Of a stretch of 50,635 nt of DNA, positions 7,924-17,008 are shown piece by piece; the first letter of the stretch is position 1; each line of letters begins with the position of its first letter. The DNA is from Terriglobia bacterium (lineage in GTDB: Bacteria > Acidobacteriota > Terriglobia > Terriglobales > Acidobacteriaceae): NCBI GenBank assembly GCA_020073105.1, contig JAIQFW010000040.1, positions 1 to 50,635 of the forward strand. Reading direction: 5' to 3'. A model generated the notes under the pieces. The model saw nothing but the letters and a program-made list of their open reading frames with translations. It did not search any database and was not told the DNA's origin. Both the position numbers and the translations under genes were made by a program.

Positions 7924-9369
7924 TTGCGAAAACTATCTCTTCGTTTGATAACCATGTTGCTACTCGCCGCTTCCGGCGTTTCGCCAGCCCAGTCGATACA
8001 GCGGCTGACGCACGCAGCGCCGGACGGCGCGATTTTTGCTCTTCAGCTGACAGACGGAACCGTGATGGTGCAGGGTAACGGTGAGACGGATTGGTGGAAA
8101 CTGACGCCCGACAACAAAGGAAGTTATCTCAACGGGACCTGGTCCCAGCTTGCCAGCCTGCCTGCCGGGTATGAACCCTACGCATCTGCCTCAGCAGTTC
8201 TGGCGGACGGCCGGCTGCTGGTTGAAGGCGGCGAGTACAATTTCGGCAACTTTGATTTGACGAATCTGGGAGCGATATATGATCCCAAGACCAATACCTG
8301 GACCAAAGTGACGCCGCCGCCTAAGTGGAGTTTTATTGGCGATTCTCCCTCGTCGGTGCTTGCGAACGGTTTGTACTTGATCGGGAACAAGTTGGTCAAA
8401 AACATCGCGGTGCTGGACCCAAAAACCATGACATGGCGGCAGGGCATAGCACCCGGCAAAAGCGACTTCAACGCCGAGGAGGGCTGGACGCTGATGCCGG
8501 ACGGCAGCATTTTGACGCTCGACGTTAAGAATGCTCCCAACACCGAGAGATTCATCCCCTCAAAGAAAAAGTGGGTCAGTGCCGGGAGCACGATCGTGGA
8601 TCTGCACTCGCCTTCCCCCTTCGGTTGCTTGCCTTTTGGTCCCGGGGGCAAGTATTGCTACTACCCACCCGGAGAAATCGGCCCCGCGATACTCCGTCCT
8701 GATGGAACTGTCTTTGCCACCGGGTCCTACACGCAGGATGGAAGCCCTGCCCACACTGCCATCTATGCTCCGGGGAAGAATCCCTCGGACACCGGCACCT
8801 GGACCGTGGGCCCGGACTTCCCCAATGGCGACGACGCGGGCGATTCCTTTGCCGCACTGCTGCCGAACGGTGATGTGCTGGTGGAGGGTGAATCTGGAAC
8901 CTTGTACGTTTTCGATGGGAAGAACTTAACCCCAGGCCCCTTCGCCGGCGGCAGCTTGCTGGTCCTTCCCACCGGGCAGATTCTGATCGGGGGAACGGAA
9001 CTCTACAACCCGGCGGGCTCCTACCAGTCATCGTGGGCGCCGACGGTAACCAATTGTCCGGCGGCTGTGACTCGGGGAAACTCCTACAAAATCTCGGGCA
9101 CCCAGTTCAACGGACTGTCACAAGCAAACTCTTTCGGCGACGAGTTTGAGACGGCAACCAATTACCCGCTGGTGCGCATCACGAATCAGGCTTCGGGCCA
9201 CGTATTCTATACGCGCACGCATGACCACAGCAGCATGGGGGTGGCCACCGGAAGCAAGATAGTTTCGACGACCTTCGATGTTCCGTCGAACATGGAAACC
9301 GGAGCCAGCTCACTCGAGGTCGTGGCTAACGGGATACCGTCCATCCCCGTGAGCATTACGATCAACTAA
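7924..9369 (+). CDS. Exported kelch-repeat, galactose-oxidase-like protein
   Basis: A 481-residue secreted protein. It starts at a TTG preceded by AAAGGTGA at good spacing. A signal peptide (about 1-20, ending GVSPAQS) leads into repeated kelch-type blades, for example SASAVLADGRLLVEGG, AIYDPKTNTWTKVTPP, GWTLMPDGSILTLD, FAALLPNGDVLVEGE and LLVLPTGQILIGG. The C-terminal 100 residues (GTQFNGLSQANSFGDEFETA, NYPLVRITN, then a THDHSSMGVATG segment) resemble the DUF1929-like domain that follows the propeller in glyoxal/galactose oxidases. I cannot identify the Tyr-Cys copper site, so enzymatic activity is uncertain. A strong terminator separates it from the multicopper oxidase gene. Confidence 0.85.
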   Translation: MRKLSLRLITMLLLAASGVSPAQSIQRLTHAAPDGAIFALQLTDGTVMVQGNGETDWWKLTPDNKGSYLNGTWSQLASLPAGYEPYASASAVLADGRLLVEGGEYNFGNFDLTNLGAIYDPKTNTWTKVTPPPKWSFIGDSPSSVLANGLYLIGNKLVKNIAVLDPKTMTWRQGIAPGKSDFNAEEGWTLMPDGSILTLDVKNAPNTERFIPSKKKWVSAGSTIVDLHSPSPFGCLPFGPGGKYCYYPPGEIGPAILRPDGTVFATGSYTQDGSPAHTAIYAPGKNPSDTGTWTVGPDFPNGDDAGDSFAALLPNGDVLVEGESGTLYVFDGKNLTPGPFAGGSLLVLPTGQILIGGTELYNPAGSYQSSWAPTVTNCPAAVTRGNSYKISGTQFNGLSQANSFGDEFETATNYPLVRITNQASGHVFYTRTHDHSSMGVATGSKIVSTTFDVPSNMETGASSLEVVANGIPSIPVSITIN

Positions 9370-9378
9370 ATGCTCTTC

Positions 9379-9422
9379 GCCGCGCTCGTGCCAAGTACCC
9401 GGACGAGCGCGGCTTCTTTTAT
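9379..9422 (+). terminator. Rho-independent terminator
   Basis: Perfect 11-bp arms GCCGCGCTCGT (9379-9389) and ACGAGCGCGGC (9403-9413) are followed by TTCTTTTAT. It lies just after the kelch gene stop, so the multicopper oxidase gene downstream probably has its own promoter. Confidence 0.9.
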
Positions 9423-9482
9423 TTGGTTGGCTCTGAGTAGCTGGCTCCGAGAAAACATTCGTTCAGCGCCAGGGGAATGAAC

Positions 9483-11030
9483 ATGCGCCAGTTCGTTTTC
9501 GGCATCACGTTGGCTCTGGGAATCTGTCAGGCAGCTTCCTGGGCGCAGATTTGTCCCACCCGCCCGATTCCCGGCAGCACCGTCGTGGACCCGTTTGCCG
9601 TCCAGAGCCAGGACGGAGTGGCACACCTTGATCTTGCGATTTCAAACTACAAAGACCTGCACACGCGAGATATGTTCTACTGCCTGGCGTATGCACCGGG
9701 TATCGAGGCCCCGACCATCCGGGTTAATCCTGGAGACACGATTTCGTTGAACCTTTCGAACAGGATCCGCTCGGTACCGACGGAGCCTCTGATGCATGTC
9801 CCCGTTACACCAGGCGACCCGGCCTGCCATGGCACCATGACAGCCTCGTCGACGAACCTGCATTTTCACGGCCTCAATGTTCCTCCCAAATGCCACCAGG
9901 ACGAGGTGATCTTCACGCTGATCAACCCAGGGGACCCGCCTTTTCACTATAGGACGACCATACCCCGCAACGAACCGCCGGGACTGTACTGGTACCATCC
10001 TCACCCACATGGGATGACCCAAGTCCAAGTGATGGGAGGCGCCTCCGGCGCCATCATTGTGGAAGGCATGGAAAAGATCAAACCGGAAGTCACGGGTCTC
10101 ACCGAGCGCGTGTTTATTTTCCGTGACGTCATCAACAACGGCGACGCTGACGAAGGTACGATGACGCTGAATTTCATCCCCGTGAACCCGCCTCACCTGC
10201 CTTTGCCCGCCATCGAGCTTAATGCCGGGGAGAAGCAGTTCTGGCGGGTCTTGAACGCGCAGGGAGAGAGCTTCCTGAAGCTGCAGTTACAGTACGACAA
10301 CCAGCCGCAAACCGTTCAAGTCGTCGCCCTGGACGGGACGCCTCTGCCGAGCGACATCCGAACCAACACAGTCTTGATCCCGCCGGCAGGAAGAGCAGAG
10401 TTCATCATGCAAGGCCCAGCCTCATCGAACGTGAATGCTGCGCTGGTAACATTGGCTGTTAACACGGGGGCGGACGGAGATCCAAACCCAGCGCATGCTA
10501 TTGCCGCTATTTTCGTTGACCAGGCAGCGAGTCCAGGAAGGATCCCGCCTCGCATTGAGAGAGAGAAGGTCAAGCGTTTTGCCGGCCTGGCGGACGTCAC
10601 GCCCCTTGCTCACCGGAAACTATACTTTTCCGAAGACTTGTCCGATCCTGATGACCCGAAGTTTTTCATCACCGTGGACGGCCAGACTCCGAAGCAGTTC
10701 GACCCGAACGACCCTCCGGCCATCGTTACCAAGCAGGGGGCCGTGGAAGACTGGACCATTGAGAATCGCTCGAAAGAGATCCACGCATTTCACATGCACC
10801 AAATCCATTTCCTGTTGCTAGCTAGAAACGGACGCCCCCCTCAACACCGCGAGGTCATGGATACGGTAACGGTGCCGCCCTGGTCGGGGAGCGGCCCCTA
10901 TCCTAATGTGAAGGTGCGGATGGATTTTCGCTGGCCGGAGTCGGTGGGAACATTCGTTTATCACTGCCACATTCTCGACCACGAAGACGGCGGAATGATG
11001 GCGAAAATTGAGGTGGATCCGGCGAAGTAG
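9483..11030 (+). CDS. Multicopper oxidase
   Basis: An exported laccase-like enzyme of about 515 residues that oxidises a reduced substrate and passes electrons to O2. A signal peptide covers roughly the first 23 residues (FGITLALGICQAASWA). All four copper-binding blocks are present: LHFHGLNVPP (~128), WYHPHPHG (~171), HAFHMHQIHF (~436) and HCHILDHEDGGMM (~496). Together these supply the T1 Cys/His/Met and the T2/T3 histidines. I start it at the ATG at 9483 because AGGGG (9471-9475) sits 7 bases ahead; an ATG two codons earlier is too close to that site. There is no methionine-rich insert as in CueO. It converges with treT, leaving a 9-base gap. The substrate is not predictable. Confidence 0.92.
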   Translation: MRQFVFGITLALGICQAASWAQICPTRPIPGSTVVDPFAVQSQDGVAHLDLAISNYKDLHTRDMFYCLAYAPGIEAPTIRVNPGDTISLNLSNRIRSVPTEPLMHVPVTPGDPACHGTMTASSTNLHFHGLNVPPKCHQDEVIFTLINPGDPPFHYRTTIPRNEPPGLYWYHPHPHGMTQVQVMGGASGAIIVEGMEKIKPEVTGLTERVFIFRDVINNGDADEGTMTLNFIPVNPPHLPLPAIELNAGEKQFWRVLNAQGESFLKLQLQYDNQPQTVQVVALDGTPLPSDIRTNTVLIPPAGRAEFIMQGPASSNVNAALVTLAVNTGADGDPNPAHAIAAIFVDQAASPGRIPPRIEREKVKRFAGLADVTPLAHRKLYFSEDLSDPDDPKFFITVDGQTPKQFDPNDPPAIVTKQGAVEDWTIENRSKEIHAFHMHQIHFLLLARNGRPPQHREVMDTVTVPPWSGSGPYPNVKVRMDFRWPESVGTFVYHCHILDHEDGGMMAKIEVDPAK

Positions 11031-11039
11031 GGCACGATT

Positions 11040-12404
11040 TCAGGCAGTTCCGATGTGCAGCAGGACTCGCAGCAACAACAGCCACCGCCGGACATTGGTG
11101 GTCATCAAGAAATTCTCCTTCACGTGCTCGCGTCCATTCCTGCCCAGCTGCGCGGCAAATTCGGGGTGGGTTAGCAGATAACGTATTTGATACGCACAGC
11201 CCTCGACGGAATGCACCAGCATGCCAGTGAGCTTATGGATGATCTGGTTAGGAATGCCGCCCACCGCACCGGCAATGGTGGGCTTCCCTTTCCACAGGGC
11301 TTCGGTCACGGTCAGTCCAAACCCTTCCTTGATTGATTTCTGAATGATGAGTGTCGACGCGCGTTGCAGGGCGTTGATTTCCAGCGCGCACCACGGAGGC
11401 AAGTCGAGAATAATGACGTCGGGATCGTCACCGGCGGCGTCCTTGACCTCTTTCAGAACGGTTGCGCCCTCCGGGTCGTCGCTGGCTCCTCCGCCAGCCA
11501 GCACCAATTGGCAGTCCACATATCTTCTGGCCAGCTTGAAGGCCTGGACTACACCCAGCGGGTCCTTCAACCGGTCGAAGCGCGAGACCTGGGTCACGAT
11601 GGGCCGTGCGCGGTCAATGCCGAATTCCTCACAGACCTTCTGAACAAAGCTTTCATCCAGCTCCTTGTTCTTCTCCGACAGCGGATCGATGCATGGATAG
11701 AACAAGTACTGCGGGATCGGCAACTGGCGGGCAAAGGATTGCGAGGAGAAGATCGCCGCGTCGTACTGTTCGATAAAGGGCCGCAGGAAACCCCAGACTT
11801 CAGGGTGTGGGTTGGACAGATCGATGTGGCAGCGCCAAACCCAGCGAGCAGCCGTCTCCTGACGCGCACGGATGAGTGCAGCGGGCTGGGGGTCGTGGAT
11901 CACGACCATATCTTCGGTGAATTGCATGCGCTGGCGGTTTTGTTCGTTGTACATCAGAAATATTTCTTCGGCATGTCGCGTCGGTTCGTAATCGCTGCCG
12001 TGCAGCGCATTGTGGAAGGCCTTGGTCACCTCAAAGAAATCGTTGCCTCCGGTAATGACGTCCCAATGGGTCGTCACCTCTAGTTCGTTCATCAGGGGAA
12101 CCAGACGGTTGAGCATTTCGGCCACTCCTCCGCCGACCGCCGTGGAGTTGACCATCTTGACGGTTTTTCCTTTGAGCTCGCGGGCAAGAAATCGCAATTC
12201 GTCGATGTCGGCGGCGCCGACAATGCTTTGGTAGTCGTCCAGATGGGGCGGCGGCACCGGTGCCGGAGGAGTCTCCCAGGTGCGAGGCGCCCTGCGCCGC
12301 TCTGGCTGTACACCGGGGGATGGGGCAGGCACTGCAGGAGTGGCCGTTGTTGTCTCAGCCGCCGCTAAGTGGCTCCCTACGGATTGGTCTTTCACCGGTT
12401 CCAT
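11040..12404 (-). CDS. treT: Trehalose synthase TreT-type glycosyltransferase (GT4)
   Basis: A 454-residue cytoplasmic glycosyltransferase. TreT enzymes join NDP-glucose to glucose to give trehalose. An N-terminal tail of about 45 residues rich in Pro/Ala precedes a GT-B fold. MVNSTAVGGGVAEMLNRLVPLM marks the nucleotide-sugar enzyme N-domain, VTQVSRFDRLKDPLGVVQAF the linker to the C-domain, and EGFGLTVTEALWKGKP the donor-binding E-x7-E region of GT4. It is the last gene of a four-gene minus-strand operon, 17 bases after the DUF5752-like gene and downstream of otsA/otsB. The cell would then have a one-step and a two-step trehalose route under common control. A trehalose phosphorylase of the same family remains possible. 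Confidence 0.88.
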   Translation of the reverse strand: MEPVKDQSVGSHLAAAETTTATPAVPAPSPGVQPERRRAPRTWETPPAPVPPPHLDDYQSIVGAADIDELRFLARELKGKTVKMVNSTAVGGGVAEMLNRLVPLMNELEVTTHWDVITGGNDFFEVTKAFHNALHGSDYEPTRHAEEIFLMYNEQNRQRMQFTEDMVVIHDPQPAALIRARQETAARWVWRCHIDLSNPHPEVWGFLRPFIEQYDAAIFSSQSFARQLPIPQYLFYPCIDPLSEKNKELDESFVQKVCEEFGIDRARPIVTQVSRFDRLKDPLGVVQAFKLARRYVDCQLVLAGGGASDDPEGATVLKEVKDAAGDDPDVIILDLPPWCALEINALQRASTLIIQKSIKEGFGLTVTEALWKGKPTIAGAVGGIPNQIIHKLTGMLVHSVEGCAYQIRYLLTHPEFAAQLGRNGREHVKENFLMTTNVRRWLLLLRVLLHIGTA

Positions 12405-12421
12405 CCTTTACTCATCCGCCC

Positions 12422-13099
12422 TCATAGCAATGCTCGCTCCAGGATTCGCACCATCTGGGTGCGCACCCCCTCCAGGGTCGCAGTGTAGATATCAACCCGG
12501 TTCAATGCCCGCGCCGTCTCCGTCAAGCCCACGTCCTCGTGCAACCATTGAGAAAAATCGTTCGACATGAGCTTGAGCCGCAAGCGTGCTTCGATGAAAT
12601 GGTGGTGGATGGAATGCACGCTCACCCGCCTTAGCCCCTCGACAAACTCGTGCAGGGCGTGGGCGACAAAGCTGGTGGGCATCACGACAATGTCCGAGGC
12701 GCAAAAGTAAAAAGTGTCATCTGCCCTGCGCGGGCCCGCTGCCGGCTTCTGCTCGAGATACTCCTCCACAATCTGGATGAATCGTTCGCGCAACTCTGCC
12801 ACCGAGGTGAATTCGCGCACGTCCACGCTGGCCAGCCGCTCCGCCAAGCTTGGCTCGTTGCAGGCAGAGAGCGCCCAGTGCGCAAAGTCGTTGGAAAACC
12901 CCTCGCGAATGAAGTGATGTTCCTGCAAGGTGCGAAAGGAGTGCTGGAAGATGGAATCTTCCGGGCACTCCCGCAGTGCGTCCCGCAACTCCGCCAGCGT
13001 ATTCGCTTTGTAACGGGTGATACGCAGCAGGTGGGCGGAGGTATTGAAATAGAAGGGTTTCGCCGGCGTGCGCTGGAGGGCGGGTGTAAGGCTGGTCAT
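12422..13099 (-). CDS. DUF5752-like protein of the trehalose operon
   Basis: A 225-residue soluble, mainly helical protein with no signal or membrane segment. It opens with PFYFNTSAHLLRITRYKANTLAELRDALRECPEDSIFQHSFRTL, continues with FSNDFAHWALSACNEPSLAERLASVDV, and ends in a second helical half. I recognise it as the DUF5752 type from memory of proteins seen beside TreT-type genes; no biochemical role is known to me. Its ATG overlaps the otsB stop by 4 bases, and treT follows after 17 bases. It is therefore locked into the trehalose operon and may help or regulate TreT. Confidence 0.75.
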   Translation of the reverse strand: MTSLTPALQRTPAKPFYFNTSAHLLRITRYKANTLAELRDALRECPEDSIFQHSFRTLQEHHFIREGFSNDFAHWALSACNEPSLAERLASVDVREFTSVAELRERFIQIVEEYLEQKPAAGPRRADDTFYFCASDIVVMPTSFVAHALHEFVEGLRRVSVHSIHHHFIEARLRLKLMSNDFSQWLHEDVGLTETARALNRVDIYTATLEGVRTQMVRILERALL

Positions 13100-13923
13100 C
13101 GGTTCACCGCCGCCACCGCCTCACTGCCGGAAGCATCGAGTGCCTGGCAGGCCTTGAGCCACCGTGCCAGAAAGTCGAGCAGTTCCTCCGGCGGCTTGAG
13201 CCACAGCCGCGCGGCCGTCTGCCGCCACTGCGGTCGCACCAGGACGCTCAGGCCGCGGCCATTGATGGCCCGGAAAGCTCGCTCATCCGTGTTGTCGTCT
13301 CCCAGATATGCGGCTGGCGTGTTCGCACTCATTTCGCTCAACAGGGAGCGCACCGCATCACCCTTGTCGGGTGCCGACGCGCGGATTTCCACTCCACCGT
13401 CGAATTCCAACAGATCGAGTCCAGCCTCCTGAGCAAGGTGGATCCAACCCAACAGCACCCGGCCCCGAATTTCAGCCGCCTCCCGTTCACCGAGATCACG
13501 CCAATGGATGGCGATACTTCCGGTCTTAAACTCTGCCATGTGGCGGAGTTGCTGGTAGCCCAGCCAGTTGTCGGCAGCGGAGAGGGCGTCGAGAGTGCTC
13601 TCATGCAGTTGCGGGGTCTTTACAGTCCCGTCCGGTTTCAGCCGCTGGGAACCGTGCAGACCCCAAATTTCCGGACTGGGATCCAGGCCCAGCAGGGGTG
13701 CGGTCTCGCTTGCATCCCGTCCAGAAATAATCACGACCCTTGTGCGGCCGTTGCGGACGATCTCCTGCAAGACCGGAGCCACCCCGGGATACGGCAGCGC
13801 CTGGTCACGTTCCTTGCGGAACGGGGCCAGCGTCCCGTCATAGTCCAGCAACAGTAATGATCGGGATGCACGCGCGACCGTTTGCAAGAACGGTTCAATG
13901 TCAGGTTGCGTTTCTGGCCTCAC
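13096..13923 (-). CDS. otsB: Trehalose-6-phosphate phosphatase
   Basis: A HAD-family phosphatase that removes phosphate from trehalose-6-phosphate. Motif I is LLLLDYDGTLAPF (nucleophile and acid/base aspartates), motif II is VVIISGRD, and motif IV is YLGDDNTDERAF. I choose the GTG at 13923, giving 275 residues (RPETQPDIEPFLQ...). GGAGG stands 9 bases upstream, this start avoids overlapping otsA, and an extension to the ATG at 14004 would add only an arginine-rich stretch read from inside otsA. The otsA stop is 28 bases upstream and the DUF5752-like gene overlaps by 4 bases downstream. It completes the OtsA/OtsB pathway. Confidence 0.92.
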   Translation of the reverse strand: MRPETQPDIEPFLQTVARASRSLLLLDYDGTLAPFRKERDQALPYPGVAPVLQEIVRNGRTRVVIISGRDASETAPLLGLDPSPEIWGLHGSQRLKPDGTVKTPQLHESTLDALSAADNWLGYQQLRHMAEFKTGSIAIHWRDLGEREAAEIRGRVLLGWIHLAQEAGLDLLEFDGGVEIRASAPDKGDAVRSLLSEMSANTPAAYLGDDNTDERAFRAINGRGLSVLVRPQWRQTAARLWLKPPEELLDFLARWLKACQALDASGSEAVAAVNR

Positions 13924-13951
13924 TGCCCTGCTCCTCCGTCGCGGTGGCCGA

Positions 13952-16243
13952 TCAGGCCATCGATGCGCTCTTGCGAAGTGTCTCCTGCCCGTCCTCAGCC
14001 GCATTCAGCCGGACCTCGCAGAGTTCTGTAATCAAACTTCCCGCCCAGCGGTAGATGTTGTGCTCCCGAACCACCCGGCGCATGCGATGCATGCGAACTT
14101 GCTTGTCCTCCGGCTCCATTTCCAGCGCCACGCGGATGGCTTCCGCCATCTGCTCGATGTCGTAGGGGTTGACCAGGAGTGCATCCCGCAGCTCGCGCGC
14201 CGCTCCGGTAAACTGGCTCAACACCAGCACACCTCGTTCGTCAGGGCGCGCGGCCAGGAATTCCTTGGCCACCAGGTTCATGCCGTCGTGCAACGAGGTG
14301 ACCAGGCAAAGATCAGCGGCCCGATAGTAGGCTGCGATCTCGCTGTGACTGTGTTGCCGTTTCAGAAACACGATGGGTCTCCACTTGCTCGTTTGAAAGC
14401 GCCAGTTGATGCGCTCGGCTTCGGCCTCGACTTCGGCCAGCAGATCGTGGTAGCGCTTGATATGAGTGCGGCTTGGCGCCCCGATCTGCACGAATGCAAA
14501 CTTCCCTTGATAGTTGGGATGCTTCTCCAGAAAGCGCTCAATCGCCAGGAAACGCTCGAGGATCCCTTTTGTATAGTCGACCCGGTCCACACCCACGCCC
14601 AGGAACGTGGCCTCAACTCCCAGGTTCCGCAGTAGTGCGGAGCGCTCGATGTAGCCGAGTTCATGATCCTTGCTTTCTGCCGACTCGTCGTCGACAAGGT
14701 CCACGCTAATCGGGAACGGGCGGACGGCGGTGCGATGGTCCTGGCGCAGCACAGAAAAATGCTCCCAGTCCACGCGCGACTCAACTACCCGATCCACAGT
14801 TTGCAGGAAGTTGTTGCAGTGCGACTGAATGTGAAAACCAATCAGGTCCGCGCCCAACAGGCCGTCCACCAATTGGCGCTGCCAGGGACAGATGCCGAAA
14901 GCTTCCGGGTTGGGCCACGGGATGTGCCAGAAGATCGCCACCCGCGCATCCGGCCGTCTCTCCTTGACCAGCCGGGGCAGCAGAGCAAAGTGATAGTCCT
15001 GAGCCAGCACGACGGGATTGGGGATATCTTCGATTTCCTCTAATAACGCCTGGGTGAATTTCCGGTTAACGTCCTGGTAGTGTTGCCAGTCGTCCGCCCG
15101 AAAAATGGGACGGGTATGAGCAATGTGGCAGAGCGGCCACAGACCCTCGTTGGCAAAGCCGTAGTAGTAGCCTTCTTCCTGCTCTTTGGTCAGCCATACC
15201 CGGCGCAAGGTGTAGCGCGGATCCTCGGGCGGAACCCGCAGCCGATCCTGTGCGTCCACGACTTCCAAGTCGGCGTCCCCGCTGCCGTGAGCGATCCAGG
15301 TGCCATCACAGGCGTTGAGTACCGGCTCCAGGGCGGTTACCAGGCCGCTCGCCGGCACCACGACTTCCAGGGCCTTGCCGTTGCGCTGGTGGAGGTAGGG
15401 CTCGCGGTTCGAGACAGCAAACAGGCGGCTGCCATCCAGGCGGGTCTGAACCTGCACCGCAAGCCGGTCCGCCGTCCACAGCGATTCCGCCGCTTCCCGC
15501 AAACGGGCCTCGTTCTCGGCAGCGTTACGCGCCTGGTTCAGGCTCTCGGCCAGTGTGGCGACCTCGCGAGCCAGCGGCCGGAAGAGATCGAGGTCCGGCA
15601 TTTCCTGACGCGAGGAAACCTTTCCCATGCGGAGGGCGCGCATCCAATGCGCGGCACGGGCGATCGGACCGGCGATGCTCCAACGCACGATCAGCAGGGT
15701 GATAAGAACGATGAGGAAGACTTGGGCCAAGACGCGCTGAAAAGTGTCTCGCCACACGCGAAGGGTCTGTTCGTGGATGTAGCTTACGTCGTGGACAACC
15801 GCCAGGCCACCGACCACCTCGTCTTGCTGCTGGAGGGGTAAGGCCAGGATGTAGACCGGGACACGGTTCAGACGGAGAAACGCGCTTTGTCCCTGATTTT
15901 CCGCGATCGCCTGAGTGACCACGTCCGGACTGGCAGTCAGCATCTTCTCCAGTTCGGGAGTCATCGCCACCAGATTCCCCCGCCGGTCGTAGACAGCCAC
16001 CCCAATCAGGTGTTCACGGTTCCCGAAGCGCTGCACCAGTCGCTGTAGTTCGCGATTCGAGCTCACGTTCCAGGTTCGCTCGACATTATTAGCGAGGCTC
16101 TCGGCCAGCACCTCCGCTCGCCGTTGCACCTCACCGCGCAGGCCACGTCTTTCCCCTATCACCTGGTAGTAGGAAAACAGAAGGGACACGAGTGTGATGC
16201 CCAGAATCAGGGAGACAATCAGCCGAACACTCAGCAATCGCAT
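13952..16243 (-). CDS. otsA: Membrane-sensor/HAMP-fused trehalose-6-phosphate synthase (GT20)
   Basis: A 763-residue protein, about 280 residues longer than a plain OtsA. Residues 7-26 form a transmembrane helix. Residues 27-171 are a predicted extracytoplasmic sensor domain ([18 protein letters not shown] is Cache/PAS-like). Residues 172-190 form a second helix. Residues 187-245 are HAMP-like followed by a short coiled coil ([23 protein letters not shown]). The GT20 domain starts at about 273 ([10 protein letters not shown]) and contains [47 protein letters not shown] and [13 protein letters not shown]. The reaction joins NDP-glucose and glucose-6-phosphate. The layout implies synthesis at the inner membrane under control of an external cue. 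It is the first gene of the trehalose operon. A related glucosyl-phosphate acceptor specificity cannot be excluded. Confidence 0.9.
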   Translation of the reverse strand: MRLLSVRLIVSLILGITLVSLLFSYYQVIGERRGLRGEVQRRAEVLAESLANNVERTWNVSSNRELQRLVQRFGNREHLIGVAVYDRRGNLVAMTPELEKMLTASPDVVTQAIAENQGQSAFLRLNRVPVYILALPLQQQDEVVGGLAVVHDVSYIHEQTLRVWRDTFQRVLAQVFLIVLITLLIVRWSIAGPIARAAHWMRALRMGKVSSRQEMPDLDLFRPLAREVATLAESLNQARNAAENEARLREAAESLWTADRLAVQVQTRLDGSRLFAVSNREPYLHQRNGKALEVVVPASGLVTALEPVLNACDGTWIAHGSGDADLEVVDAQDRLRVPPEDPRYTLRRVWLTKEQEEGYYYGFANEGLWPLCHIAHTRPIFRADDWQHYQDVNRKFTQALLEEIEDIPNPVVLAQDYHFALLPRLVKERRPDARVAIFWHIPWPNPEAFGICPWQRQLVDGLLGADLIGFHIQSHCNNFLQTVDRVVESRVDWEHFSVLRQDHRTAVRPFPISVDLVDDESAESKDHELGYIERSALLRNLGVEATFLGVGVDRVDYTKGILERFLAIERFLEKHPNYQGKFAFVQIGAPSRTHIKRYHDLLAEVEAEAERINWRFQTSKWRPIVFLKRQHSHSEIAAYYRAADLCLVTSLHDGMNLVAKEFLAARPDERGVLVLSQFTGAARELRDALLVNPYDIEQMAEAIRVALEMEPEDKQVRMHRMRRVVREHNIYRWAGSLITELCEVRLNAAEDGQETLRKSASMA

Positions 16244-16320
16244 CCACCGGCCTCCAGTTGTGAACTGAGAATCCTGTACGAGGGTGTGTCAGCCCAGAGG
16301 TTGTCTGTTTCTCAAACTGG

Positions 16321-16352
16321 AAAAGGAAAAGGGGGCGGTGGCGCGCGCCACC
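16321..16352 (-). terminator. Rho-independent terminator (minus strand)
   Basis: A perfect 16-base palindrome GGTGGCGCGCGCCACC (16337-16352) is followed on the minus strand by GCCCCCTTTTCCTTTT. It lies 16 bases after the stop of the small exported protein gene and would separate that gene from the trehalose operon on the same strand. Confidence 0.7.
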
Positions 16353-16367
16353 CCGGGTGCGGACGAA

Positions 16368-16727
16368 TTAGACGAGTTCGATAGCGCTCACGCGAATGGT
16401 GCCGCTGGAGATGTCCAGCACACCAGTCACTTTCACGTTCTTGTTCACGAACTCTTTTGCTTTCTGTTGGTCGTCGAGCTGGTAGGTGGTCTGGTTCGTG
16501 CCATCCGCGAGCACCAGTTTGCCGCCCGATTTCACAATCTTGCCAGTGAAGGTGGCAGCCTCTGCCGCGGTTCTCTGATCGTCCGGCGGCGTGGGCTGCT
16601 GTTGAGTTGCGTTGGGGTTAGGGCTGGTCGAATTCTGCGCGATTGACGGCTGACCCATCAGACACAGGCCGACAATCACGGCTACCGCCGGCAACACAGT
16701 GAGCAGTGCTGTTTGCACTTTCTTCAT
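16368..16727 (-). CDS. Small exported DUF5818-like protein
   Basis: A 119-residue exported protein. The ATG at 16727 is chosen because GGAGG lies 6 bases upstream and MKKVQTALLTVLPAVAVIVGLCLMG then gives a proper signal peptide; a longer reading to 16787 lacks both. After a Pro/Gln/Thr-rich linker comes one small beta domain: AATFTGKIVKSGGKLVLADG, TTYQLDDQQKAKEFVNKNVKVTGVLD, TIRVSAIELV. This matches the DUF5818/OB-like small secreted proteins common in Acidobacteriota, and the fold suggests binding rather than catalysis. It is monocistronic, with its own terminator. Confidence 0.75.
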   Translation of the reverse strand: MKKVQTALLTVLPAVAVIVGLCLMGQPSIAQNSTSPNPNATQQQPTPPDDQRTAAEAATFTGKIVKSGGKLVLADGTNQTTYQLDDQQKAKEFVNKNVKVTGVLDISSGTIRVSAIELV

Positions 16728-17008
16728 TACAGCCTCCTTGGGGAAGGGATTTGTGTTTAGCTGCAAAGAGTGCAACTCCCCTGCCAAACCGGGGATACGG
16801 GCTTTAAGTCGTTGAAATGGGGTTTATTTCCGGTGAGCCGAAACGATTGGCACAGTGCAAGGATGACCAGGGGGGAGAAAATTGTTCCGTTTGCGGGTCT
16901 GATGCCGGAAGTCTTGGCAGCAACCTCCCCGCTGTACCGGGCAAGTTATAATCTAAGTGTTGGAAGGAAAATCCACTGCGTTTTTGACCTTTCTGGTCGT
17001 TCCAGCCA

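Noticed and set aside
7706-7948. 80-codon frame in the spacer before the kelch gene
   Set aside because: No Shine-Dalgarno sequence, no signal or domain, and it overlaps the start of the well-supported kelch gene.
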